A DNA stretch of 64,000 nucleotides from an uncultured Lachnospiraceae bacterium. Lineage in GTDB: Bacteria; Bacillota; Clostridia; Lachnospirales; Lachnospiraceae. The DNA is taken from positions 1-64,000 of the forward strand of contig CANDAG010000014.1 of NCBI GenBank assembly GCA_947382625.1, in the 5' to 3' direction. The translations under genes and the position numbers were made by a program. Below are positions 35,520 to 43,544 of the stretch, in pieces; position 1 is the stretch's first letter, and every line of letters starts with the position of its first letter. The notes beneath the pieces were generated by a model. That model was given only the letters and a program-made list of their open reading frames with translations. It searched no databases and was not told the origin of the DNA.

Positions 35520-35577
35520 TTGACTTATAATACTACAAATGTAATAATATTTGATATTACACTTGTAGTATTATAAG
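35520..35577 (+). promoter_or_regulatory. Twin BlaI/MecI-like operators over a promoter
   Basis: Two 16-bp dyads, TACTACAAATGTAATA (35531-35546) and TATTACACTTGTAGTA (35555-35570), match the TACTACAnnTGTAGTA pattern of BlaI/MecI repressor sites. They are themselves mirror images, so the whole stretch 35524-35577 is one long inverted repeat with one mismatch. A TTGACT at 35520-35525 is a fitting -35 box; the -10 would fall inside the first operator or just after it. The downstream lipoprotein is therefore probably repressed by a BlaI-family protein encoded elsewhere. Confidence 0.7.
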
Positions 35578-35616
35578 CCAAATATTTTACGATTTAAAAT
35601 ATTATCTGGAGGGATT

Positions 35617-37899
35617 ATGAAAAATAAAGCAAAAAAATATCTGTTAATGATGATAAGCATTCTGATTTTCACATCGACAGGATGCAATAATGAGTCTCAG
35701 AAAACACCGGATTTACCAAAAACAGAAAATACCATAGAACAATACCCTGAATACCCTGGAGATGAGGGCGTGTTTTCCGAAGCAGACCACATAGCGGCTC
35801 TTTATCAGGACATTCTTGATCAGGCAGCAGAGGCAGGTGCAATGGGCAATTTGGAAACAATGCATAGGATCATTAAAAGGCTTGGAGAAAACGGATACAT
35901 TGCAGTGGATGAGAAAAACCAGGTCAATATGGAGGGATTAGAGCAGGTGATGCAGTTTTGCAGATCAGTAGAAGAAAAAGAGCAGGCGGAGCTGACGGTC
36001 ATAGCTGTTGCCTGGTCAGGTGGATTTACAAAATACGACTTGAAAACCACAGACGGAAGGGTAGATGTTATCAGAGGATATTATCAGAATATAAATGGAG
36101 AACTGAAAAATATGAGTACGGTCAGTTACCCTGCGGAAGAATGGCAATATACAAAGGAGGGCTATCTGTTGTTTGAGGGCAGCTACTATTCCGAAAGCTA
36201 TTATACCCTTTCTCTAAGCGACATGACAGAGCATGTTGCTCTGAGAGTGGAGCCATTAGACGAAAAATGCAGGGAATTGAACCGGCAATATATAATGCCC
36301 ATTGGTTACAGCAACAATAATATGTTCCTTACAAAATGGAGTGAGGAGGAATTTGGAGAGCTGGATTTTTATGATCTGTTTGACAAATTTTATCCGATTG
36401 TATACGAAGAGGCGATTCCTTATACAGCGGCTGAAAATGCAGGGATTGGGACAATTTATCGGGTGCCTGCCGATATATTTGAGGGCGCTGTCAGGGAGTT
36501 TATAGCAATAGACGCTCAGAAATTGCAGCAAAGGACAGTCTATTATCCGGAGGATCTATCCTATGAGTATAAGCCCAGAGGATTTTATGAGAATGGATAT
36601 TCAGATACTCCTTATCCGGAGGTGACAGACTATACAGAGAATGGTGACGGAACATTGACACTTACTGTGAATGCCGTATTTCCGGAAGAAAACACATCCA
36701 GGGCATTTACACATGAAGTGGTGGTTCGTCCTCTCTATAACGGGCGTTTTCAGTATGTATCGAATCAGCCGGTTTTATTGGAGGATGTGGGGGAGTATGA
36801 TGCATGGTGGTATTCGGAAAGACTGACGCAGGAGCAATGGAAAGAGATATATGGAGGACAGGAAAAGGGATTGTCCCTGTATTTTTCTCAGGAGGCAGAA
36901 AGCCTGATCAGTGAAAATGAGAAAGCAGAGCTTAAAAATATGGCATTAAAGGCGGCGGAAGAAGTAAAAGAAGTATATAAGGACGCAGAGACGTCAGAAG
37001 GACCTGATGCCGGTAAGGTCAGGGATTTTTCGAGAGAGCAGCAGATGAAAGCAGTCGCATTGCTGGGTGAAGCCGGATATACAAGCGTTGCTGATCATAT
37101 CAATATGGAAAACTATGATGCGGTAGAGGAGTTCTATTCCGCTTATCTGGAAGAGAGAAATGCTATGGTCACCATATTTCATATCACTTCAGATGGACTT
37201 ATAAGAGTATATACCTTTATATACAGAGAAGACAGACTACAGGCCTATTATGTTGAGGTCGGATGGAGGGAAGGAGGAACACCGGAGATTACGTCTACTC
37301 TGGTCAGCGACATTGCGGAAATAAAGCTGACGGAAAAAGGATATTTTATTTACGCTTACAAAGCATTAGTCCATCACTCAAGCCTGCGTCAATATTGGAG
37401 GATAAAGCCGCTTTCGGAGGAATGCAGGAAATTGACCAGGAAATATATTTCCGGTCTGAGTTACATGAACTACAATATGCTTGTGACTAACTGGAGCAGC
37501 GGCAATGCAGAAGATATTTTGATGCCGTGTATGTTTGAGGATATTTACCGTATTGATACGGGAGAAGGCTTACATGTGGAAAATGATGAGATACCTGCTG
37601 AAGTTTATGAGAGGATAATGACCACATATTTCCCGGTGACGAGAGAGCAGGTAAGAGCAAAGTGCGGATATGATGCAGAGAAAGACAGCTACCCCTACGA
37701 AATGATTGTTTCCAGTCCCTGTCCGCCTTTTGGGGAAGTGGTCGATTATACGGAGAATCCGGACGGCACTCTGACGCTCTTTGTAGATGGGGTATGGCCG
37801 GATTATAATACTGACTGTGCGTTTAAAAATGAGATTGTTGTGGAATGCTTTGAGGATGGAAGCTTTCGGTATCTGGCTAATTTCATACACGCCATATAA
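35617..37899 (+). CDS. Duplicated-domain lipoprotein of unknown function
   Basis: Exported lipoprotein of 760 aa; lipobox TSTGC with Cys23. The mature part contains two diverged copies of one unit of about 330 residues (about 45-375 and 415-758). Landmarks that repeat are YSNNNMFLTKWS / YMNYNMLVTNWS, VPADIFEGAV / IPAEVYERIM, and EVTDYTENGDGTLTLTV / EVVDYTENPDGTLTLFV. I do not recognise an enzyme motif. The ribosome site is TGGAGGG. Control by BlaI-like operators suggests a cell-envelope stress or antibiotic response role; that is inference from the operator only. The frame stays open for 45 codons after the TAA, perhaps by chance. Confidence 0.85.
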   Translation: MKNKAKKYLLMMISILIFTSTGCNNESQKTPDLPKTENTIEQYPEYPGDEGVFSEADHIAALYQDILDQAAEAGAMGNLETMHRIIKRLGENGYIAVDEKNQVNMEGLEQVMQFCRSVEEKEQAELTVIAVAWSGGFTKYDLKTTDGRVDVIRGYYQNINGELKNMSTVSYPAEEWQYTKEGYLLFEGSYYSESYYTLSLSDMTEHVALRVEPLDEKCRELNRQYIMPIGYSNNNMFLTKWSEEEFGELDFYDLFDKFYPIVYEEAIPYTAAENAGIGTIYRVPADIFEGAVREFIAIDAQKLQQRTVYYPEDLSYEYKPRGFYENGYSDTPYPEVTDYTENGDGTLTLTVNAVFPEENTSRAFTHEVVVRPLYNGRFQYVSNQPVLLEDVGEYDAWWYSERLTQEQWKEIYGGQEKGLSLYFSQEAESLISENEKAELKNMALKAAEEVKEVYKDAETSEGPDAGKVRDFSREQQMKAVALLGEAGYTSVADHINMENYDAVEEFYSAYLEERNAMVTIFHITSDGLIRVYTFIYREDRLQAYYVEVGWREGGTPEITSTLVSDIAEIKLTEKGYFIYAYKALVHHSSLRQYWRIKPLSEECRKLTRKYISGLSYMNYNMLVTNWSSGNAEDILMPCMFEDIYRIDTGEGLHVENDEIPAEVYERIMTTYFPVTREQVRAKCGYDAEKDSYPYEMIVSSPCPPFGEVVDYTENPDGTLTLFVDGVWPDYNTDCAFKNEIVVECFEDGSFRYLANFIHAI

Positions 37900-38183
37900 A
37901 AAGGCATTGATCCCAGGCTGTATGTGAATTTGAAATATACGATTGTTAAATATTCAAAAATACAGAATTCCACCATCAAGGAATCAGATGCTGGAGTTTA
38001 TGATTGGGAAAGCAATCCGTGGGTATGGGTGATATAGATAGGGATAAGAAAGAAATTGGTGAATATTTGAACATATACAGAATATGCATTAATATATTCT
38101 GTAATATGCAATATAATAAAGACAATTAAGGGAGATACATAAAACCCATAACAAATAACTGGGCGGCAGGGAAAGGAGAAAGT
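37900..38183. other. Gene-poor stretch after the duplicated lipoprotein
   Basis: No complete gene is visible. The lipoprotein frame continues without a stop to 38038 after its TAA, ending in GVYDWESNPWVWVI, which may be a remnant of a longer C-terminus. An AT-rich segment (38060-38130) could hold a promoter for the small ORF at 38184, for example TAATAT-like -10 boxes, but none is convincing. Confidence 0.4.
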
Positions 38184-38324
38184 ATGGACGAGGAAATGAA
38201 TGTAGGCGAGCTGCTTAAAGAGACAGCTGAAGAAAACCAGACAAGGAAAATACTCGAAATACTCAATGAGTGTAAAGATCTTGAAGAGGCTAAAGAAAAA
38301 GTAAGAGCCTTACTTAAAAAGTAA
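38184..38324 (+). CDS. Small helical protein, 46 aa
   Basis: ATG at 38184 follows AAAGGAG by six bases and encodes MDEEMNVGELLKETAEENQT and onward to EKVRALLKK, a charged, fully helical peptide. It ends in TAA at 38324, and a GC-rich stem-loop follows (38341-38366). Codon use and the excellent ribosome site argue that it is real. Function unknown; small proteins of this look occur near mobile or toxin-antitoxin genes in Lachnospiraceae. Confidence 0.6.
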   Translation: MDEEMNVGELLKETAEENQTRKILEILNECKDLEEAKEKVRALLKK

Positions 38325-38340
38325 AGCGGAGAGATAGAAA

Positions 38341-38366
38341 GGGCGGTGGACTTGCCAAAGCCGCCC
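38341..38366 (+). other. GC-rich stem-loop after the 46-aa gene
   Basis: GGGCGG (38341-38346) pairs with CCGCCC (38361-38366) around a 14-base loop. No T-run follows, so it would be a weak terminator at best. Confidence 0.35.
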
Positions 38367-38418
38367 CAACTATTTAAAAGAATTATATATCATAAGGTAA
38401 GAGAAAGAAAGAGGCAAA

Positions 38419-38517
38419 ATGCAGAAAGAAGTTGTCAAGCAAAGGGCAAAGGCAGCAGGACAGAGTATAAGCGAGTATATTAATTCTGCGATTACAGAGA
38501 AGATGCCCAGAGAATAA
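38419..38517 (+). pseudogene. Fragment of a ribbon-helix-helix antitoxin-like protein
   Basis: A 32-codon frame reads MQKEVVKQRAKAAGQSISEY followed by INSAITEKMPRE. This is the helix-turn-helix end of an Arc/MetJ-type ribbon-helix-helix domain (pattern RAKAAGQSISEYI), but the first strand that contacts DNA is missing and an in-frame TAA lies seven codons upstream. An AGAGG site precedes the ATG, so expression as a mini-protein is not excluded. Confidence 0.5.
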
Positions 38518-38520
38518 GAC

Positions 38521-38840
38521 ATCAGATTGTTTCATATCCTGAGGCTTTCTGATCACTCATTACCTGCTTCTGCCTGATTTGCAACAAGCATTTCACGGTT
38601 TCTTCCTGTTCAATTCCAGTTCTTCCTTATCAATCCTCATAAGCGGATTAGGCACAATAAGCTTCATGGGTCTGTCTTCATAATATAAATCATTCAAATA
38701 TCCTTCTTCCCTTCACTATAGTTGCCTCCATATCATTCATAAAATAATCCTGCATCACTACATTTTTTCAAAAAGTCCACGGCCAGCTCATTTTTCTTGT
38801 ATAGCCTCCCTTTATACTAATATCGTGTACTTACAAGCTG
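38521..38840 (-). pseudogene. Decayed coding remnant, minus strand
   Basis: Read on the minus strand, short open pieces in shifting frames look protein-like: NELAVDFLKKCSDAGLFYE, then MNDMEATIV, then DRPMKLIVPNPLMRIDKEEL, each ended by stops or shifts. The last piece lies roughly at 38605-38710. I do not recognise the family. The stretch is best seen as a dead gene next to the antitoxin fragment. Confidence 0.4.
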
Positions 38841-38892
38841 GATTTGGCAAGAAACTGTTTATAAGTTCAATTTAAATTTTTATGAATATATA

Positions 38893-38920
38893 TTGCATAA
38901 AAAATAAAATATAATATAGT
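38893..38920 (+). promoter_or_regulatory. Promoter of the EndoQ-helicase fusion
   Basis: TTGCAT (38893-38898) and TATAGT (38915-38920) are 16 bases apart in an AT-rich stretch, 65 bases before the start. A TATAAT at 38910-38915 overlaps and could serve with another -35. Confidence 0.45.
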
Positions 38921-38985
38921 AAAGAGAAAAGGAATGTACGGATATTGGAAGACTAACAGATAATTAAAGAAAGAGGTAAGGAAAA

Positions 38986-41900
38986 ATGTACATAGGAGAT
39001 CTTCATATCCATTCCAGATATTCCCGGGCAACCAGCAGGGACTGCACGCCGGAATATCTGGATCTGTGGGCAAGAAAAAAGGGAATCGATATTGTAGGGA
39101 CAGGAGATTTCACCCACCCGGCATGGCGAAGTGAGCTGATGGAAAAGCTAGAGCCGGCAGAGGATGGCCTGTATGTCCTGAAAAAGGAATATCGGCTGGA
39201 GAAGGAGGGAGTGCCGGATACCCATCCCCGCTTTGTGGTGACCGGAGAGATCAGCTCCATCTACAAAAAAGGGGAGCGGGTGAGAAAGGTACACAGCCTT
39301 CTGATCCTGCCGGGGCTGGAAGAGGCAGACGCATTGGCAAGGCGGCTGGAGCTGATCGGCAACATTCACTCTGACGGACGCCCTATTTTGGGCCTGCCAT
39401 GCAGGGATCTGCTGGAGATCATGCTGGAGACAAGCCAGAAGGGGATTTATGTACCTGCCCATATATGGACGCCTCATTTTTCCCTGTTCGGCGCCTTTTC
39501 AGGGTTTGATACAATGGAAGACTGCTTCGAGGATTTAACGCCCCACATTCATGCACTGGAAACAGGGCTCTCTTCTGATCCGCCCATGAACTGGCGGGTC
39601 AGCGCACTGGATCGTTTCAATCTGATCTCCAATTCAGATGCCCATTCACCGGCAAAGCTGGGAAGGGAGGCAAATCTGTTTGACATAGAGCTTTCTTATG
39701 AAGGACTTGCCAGAGCAATTCAGGAGGGAGAAGGCCTGGCAGGAACCATAGAATTTTTTCCGGAGGAGGGAAAATATCATTTTGACGGACATCGGAAATG
39801 CGGATTATGTATCAGTCCGTCGGAAACAGCAGAGTATGGTAATAAATGTCCCGTATGCGGAAAGAAGATAACAATAGGAGTGCTTAACCGGGTGGAACAG
39901 CTTGCAGACCGGGAGGAAGGATATGTTCTGAAGGAAGGGCGTCCTTTTGAAAGCCTTGTGCCGCTTCTGGAGGTGATCGGTGCTTCCATGGGAATTTCTC
40001 CGGCAGGAAAAAAGGCCGGGGAGCAGTATGAATCTATGACAGGAGTTCTCGGCTCAGAATTTTCCATTCTGCGGAAAATTCCAATTGAGGATATCAGAAA
40101 GGCAGCAGGCCCCCTCATCGCAGAGGGAATCAGCAGGCTCCGCAAAGGAGAGGTAGAACGAACGCCGGGATTTGACGGGGAATATGGAAAGATTGGCCTG
40201 CTGACACCGGAGGATATCAGTAACCTGGAAGGGCAGATGTCATTTTTTTCAGCAGATGAGCTTCGTGAGATGGAAAAGAGCCAGAAAACGGAAGTGCAGA
40301 AAGAGGAAACAGATAAGCCGGTGGATGGCTCTAATGCTTCAGATGGGGAGACAAAGAACCGGCAGGCAGAAAAATCCCCTTCATTTCCCGAAGGTTTAAA
40401 TATTCGCCAACGGGAAGCTGTTGAAAAAACCGGCCGCGGAATTGCTGTGATCGCAGGGCCTGGTTCAGGAAAAACCAGAACACTGATCGCCAGGCTGCGT
40501 TATCTTATAGAGGAGAGAAAGATTTCTCCCGGGGAAATTACGGCAGTCACCTTTACCAATAAAGCTGCCGAGGAAATGCGTACCCGAATGATGGAAGAAA
40601 ATGCGGAAAAGAGAGGAACGAAGAAAACAGATCTCTGGATAGGAACCTTTCATGCGATCTGCAGCCGTTTTCTGCAGGAAGCGGGCCGCAGCTTTATTGT
40701 GGCGGATGAGGGGCTTCAGGTTGAACTGGCAGAAAAAGCACTTCATGAGTTTGAGAAGAAAGGTTCCTCTGCTCAGCTGGTGAAGAAATACTCTCAGGTG
40801 AAGAATGGACTTGCAGAAGCGGACGAAAAGGACAGGCGTGTATATGCTTATTATCAAAAGCTGTTGCAGGAGGCAGGAGCCCTGGACTACGATGACCTTC
40901 TTATAGAAACATTGAAAGTATTGGAGAATATGCCGGAGGATGCGCCGGAGCGGAAGCGCTTTTCCTATCTTCTCATTGATGAGTTTCAGGATATCAATCC
41001 TCTTCAGTATCGTCTGGTGAGAGAATGGGGGCGTGGCAGCAGGGAGCTGTTTGTGATAGGAGATCCGGATCAGTCGATCTATGGGTTTCGGGGATGTGAT
41101 CCCGAAATATTTTCCCGTTTGGCGGAGGAATATCCGGAGCTTGTCACTGTCCGCCTGGAAGAAAACTACCGTTCCTCGCAGAATATCCTTCAGGCTTCCC
41201 TTGGCCTGATCTCCCATAATAAAGGGGAGGAGCGCAGGATGGAAGCCAGGCAAAAGGATGGAATACCAATCCGGATCATATCTACAGAGGATGAGAGAAG
41301 GGAAGCCATCTTTGTAGCAAAGGAGATTAACCGTCAGATCGGTGGGATTGATATGCTGGATACAGATGAAAATGGATCAGGTGATGGGCATATAATACGG
41401 GGATTTTCTGATATTGCAGTGCTTTACCGGACTCACAGACAGGCGGCATTATTGGAAAAGTGTCTTCGGCAGGAGGGAATTCCTTATCTGGTAGCGGGTC
41501 GGGAAGACTTTTTGGCAGAGCGGGAAGTGAGGGCAACCCTGTATTTCTTCCAGCATATTTTATATGCCAGTGAGGAAGCGGCAGGAGTACTGTGCCAGAA
41601 GCTTTTATCTCCCTGGCTGGGTGAAGCGAAGGAAGAAAAGCTTTCTTATCTGACCCAAAAGTATTGCAAGAAAAGTAAGAAAACCCGTCCGGTGAAGCTT
41701 TTGGAGGAATGGTGCAGGGAGATTTCCTTCGATAATGAGGATGCCATGAAGAAGCTGGCAGATATGTCAGTGCTTTACCCCACCATGGAGGCCTTTCTTC
41801 ATACCCTTTCCTTTGGAGAGGAGGGGGATGTGAGAAGAAACGGGAGCAGGAAGTTTTCAGCGGATGCAGTAACTCTGATGACTCTTCATGGATCCAAGGG

Positions 41901-42189
41901 ACTGGAGTTCCCTCTGGTATTTCTTTATGGAATGGATAAGGGGAGTATTCCTCTGGAATTTGGCAGCAGGGAACAATCTGCTGTTAAGACAGATATGGAA
42001 GAGGAGCGCCGCCTGTGCTATGTGGGCATGACCAGGGCAAAGGAAGAGTTGATCTTAGTCTGCGGCCAGCAACCATCCCGGTTTCTGGATGAAATCCCGG
42101 AGGAAAACTATAAATGGGAGCAGGCAGAAAGGATAAAGGAAACAGAAGGAGAACAGGCAGTCCAATTGAGTATGTTTGACTTTATGTGA
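38986..42189 (+). CDS. EndoQ-like PHP nuclease fused to UvrD/PcrA helicase
   Basis: Fusion protein of 1067 aa. Residues 1-400 match the PHP-domain family of endonuclease Q, which nicks DNA 5' of deaminated bases: D5-L-H7-I-H9, the late NSDAH motif (216-220) and a four-Cys zinc knuckle (C272, C275, C288, C291). An acidic linker (about 420-468) leads to a superfamily 1 helicase: Walker A GPGSGKT (491-497), Walker B LLIDEFQD (D665, E666), GDPDQSIYGFRG and TLMTLHGSKGLEF. The design suggests unwinding coupled to incision during repair of uracil or hypoxanthine. Ribosome site AGAGGTAAGGA. A HipA-like gene follows after 8 bases. Confidence 0.9.
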   Translation: MYIGDLHIHSRYSRATSRDCTPEYLDLWARKKGIDIVGTGDFTHPAWRSELMEKLEPAEDGLYVLKKEYRLEKEGVPDTHPRFVVTGEISSIYKKGERVRKVHSLLILPGLEEADALARRLELIGNIHSDGRPILGLPCRDLLEIMLETSQKGIYVPAHIWTPHFSLFGAFSGFDTMEDCFEDLTPHIHALETGLSSDPPMNWRVSALDRFNLISNSDAHSPAKLGREANLFDIELSYEGLARAIQEGEGLAGTIEFFPEEGKYHFDGHRKCGLCISPSETAEYGNKCPVCGKKITIGVLNRVEQLADREEGYVLKEGRPFESLVPLLEVIGASMGISPAGKKAGEQYESMTGVLGSEFSILRKIPIEDIRKAAGPLIAEGISRLRKGEVERTPGFDGEYGKIGLLTPEDISNLEGQMSFFSADELREMEKSQKTEVQKEETDKPVDGSNASDGETKNRQAEKSPSFPEGLNIRQREAVEKTGRGIAVIAGPGSGKTRTLIARLRYLIEERKISPGEITAVTFTNKAAEEMRTRMMEENAEKRGTKKTDLWIGTFHAICSRFLQEAGRSFIVADEGLQVELAEKALHEFEKKGSSAQLVKKYSQVKNGLAEADEKDRRVYAYYQKLLQEAGALDYDDLLIETLKVLENMPEDAPERKRFSYLLIDEFQDINPLQYRLVREWGRGSRELFVIGDPDQSIYGFRGCDPEIFSRLAEEYPELVTVRLEENYRSSQNILQASLGLISHNKGEERRMEARQKDGIPIRIISTEDERREAIFVAKEINRQIGGIDMLDTDENGSGDGHIIRGFSDIAVLYRTHRQAALLEKCLRQEGIPYLVAGREDFLAEREVRATLYFFQHILYASEEAAGVLCQKLLSPWLGEAKEEKLSYLTQKYCKKSKKTRPVKLLEEWCREISFDNEDAMKKLADMSVLYPTMEAFLHTLSFGEEGDVRRNGSRKFSADAVTLMTLHGSKGLEFPLVFLYGMDKGSIPLEFGSREQSAVKTDMEEERRLCYVGMTRAKEELILVCGQQPSRFLDEIPEENYKWEQAERIKETEGEQAVQLSMFDFM

Positions 42190-42197
42190 GGTGCAGA

Positions 42198-43091
42198 ATG
42201 ATAACCAAAGATATGAACAGTATACTGAAAACAATTCGTTTGGAAAGCCAGAAGAAAAATAACAAAGGTAAACCCAAATTGATATCAAAGGATGTACTGG
42301 AAACAGAAGATTTTAATTTTTCCCCGATTAATCCATTGAACCGTATAGGAGACAGTGGAGAACTTCTGCTTGCGTCATCCAGAAAAGATGATACAGAAAA
42401 GTATTTGATCAAGCATGAATATTGTGACTGTGCCGCCAATGAGTTTGTATACTCGAAGCTGGCTCGGGCAATGGGGTTGCATATTCCTGAATCCCGCTTA
42501 TTCAAGATTTCAGAAAATGAGAGCAGGGATTGCTTTAAAAGCGGTTATACGATAGGTGCGGTTTATCTTGATGTTAAGGATCCGGATCCGTCTTATGAAA
42601 AGATTCGGAATTGTTCGTCAAATTGGGAAGAGTACTATTCTTTTATGGCTCTTTATTATTTCTTTTTGGAGTCTGACAGCTTTGAAATCCTGTTGACAGA
42701 TGAAGATTTGATTTACCGTGTTGACACTGCAGATGCATTTTTATTGAGCGAGTTTTTCTTGAGTCAGGCAGGTCTGGATGTAGATACCCCAAGTGGCAAT
42801 TTGCAGGAAATCATGAAAAAGACATTAATGGAAAATCACCAGAAGGAAGATTTCTGGCAATATGTGGATTTTTACAAAAAGATGGAAGAAAATATAGAAA
42901 AATATGGAAAAGAGAGTAGAAAAGGGTTTCTTTGTCCTTTTTATGAGATTCAGGGAATCAGTCAGATATATATTGATGATTTTTTGAATACGCTTTGTTA
43001 TTTTTATCCGGATTTCATTGGGGACTGCTATAAACTGTTTATCGGTGCCGCTCAAAAGAAAGCCAAAAGTTTTCTGGATTCACTGGTATGA
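42198..43091 (+). CDS. HipA-like protein, probably lacking kinase residues
   Basis: Protein of 297 aa. The segment KYLIKHEYCDCAANEFVYSK plus LARAMGLHIPESRLFKI has the Lys, the NEF and the LAxxxGI-P pattern of the HipA kinase N-lobe. I see no clear catalytic HxxxN or DFD motif later, and the C-terminal half (about 140-297) is not recognisable. The start at 42198 follows GAGG. It lies 8 bases behind the helicase fusion, in the same transcript, and has no HipB-like partner. It could be a divergent toxin-kinase, a pseudokinase, or an unrelated fold. Confidence 0.5.
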   Translation: MITKDMNSILKTIRLESQKKNNKGKPKLISKDVLETEDFNFSPINPLNRIGDSGELLLASSRKDDTEKYLIKHEYCDCAANEFVYSKLARAMGLHIPESRLFKISENESRDCFKSGYTIGAVYLDVKDPDPSYEKIRNCSSNWEEYYSFMALYYFFLESDSFEILLTDEDLIYRVDTADAFLLSEFFLSQAGLDVDTPSGNLQEIMKKTLMENHQKEDFWQYVDFYKKMEENIEKYGKESRKGFLCPFYEIQGISQIYIDDFLNTLCYFYPDFIGDCYKLFIGAAQKKAKSFLDSLV

Positions 43092-43427
43092 TACTTCTGT
43101 GGGAAGAGGAAGAAATATTTTTTCTTTCAAAGAATAAAAGTATCGGGAAGTTAAAGTAAATTGTGAGAAAAAAGGTATTTTTTGGATATGGCTGACAGTT
43201 GGCGTAAGTACTAAAAAAATATTTTCTCTTTCCATCCATCTAAGCATGGAATGAAAACCAGGGCGTTCCGGGCAGGAAATAGAATATCCGATGTCCTGGA
43301 ATTGGCCTGTAATTTCGCACTGATATTTTTTGGCGCAGAAAAAAAGCTGATCAATCTGGTGTGATAAAATCTGTTCTGGAGCAGATCTGGGGGTATCAAG
43401 ACGAATATAAATAGCTGCTGGAATCAT
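43080..43427 (-). CDS. Serine-recombinase N-terminal-like small protein
   Basis: 115 aa. AAIYIRLDTPRSAPEQILSH and QDIGYSISCPERPGFHSML follow the resolvase/invertase N-terminal pattern (YxRvS...Q...D-G-S...RPxf). The usual catalytic Ser after YIR is replaced (YIRLDT), and no DNA-binding part follows. It is thus either a remnant or a stand-alone inactive domain. The ATG at 43427 has a weak AAGGAA site. It converges on the HipA-like gene with a 12-base overlap. Confidence 0.5.
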   Translation of the reverse strand: MIPAAIYIRLDTPRSAPEQILSHQIDQLFFCAKKYQCEITGQFQDIGYSISCPERPGFHSMLRWMERENIFLVLTPTVSHIQKIPFFSQFTLTSRYFYSLKEKIFLPLPTEVSYQ

Positions 43428-43510
43428 ACGGTGGCGTTCCTTAAAAAATGCGGAATAATTTATTTTTAATATATTCAGTTAAAAGGAAAAAAGAACAGGA
43501 AACTGAGTCG

Positions 43511-43540
43511 GGATTTTTCCATGCTCCGGTGCATGGCTGA
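43511..43540 (-). pseudogene. Remnant of a histidine kinase N-box
   Basis: Bases 43511-43531 are identical (21 of 21) to 45232-45252 inside the histidine kinase gene at 44960. Read on the minus strand it gives FSHAPEHGKI against ISYTPEHGKI in the kinase. The flanks are not similar. It looks like the trace of a second, deleted kinase gene or a partial duplication. Confidence 0.5.
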
Positions 43541-43544
43541 ACTG

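Noticed and set aside
40465-41253. A 262-codon open frame antisense to the helicase domain
   Set aside because: It mirrors the conserved helicase motifs on the other strand, with a Leu/Phe/Ile-rich, low-quality composition and no ribosome site.
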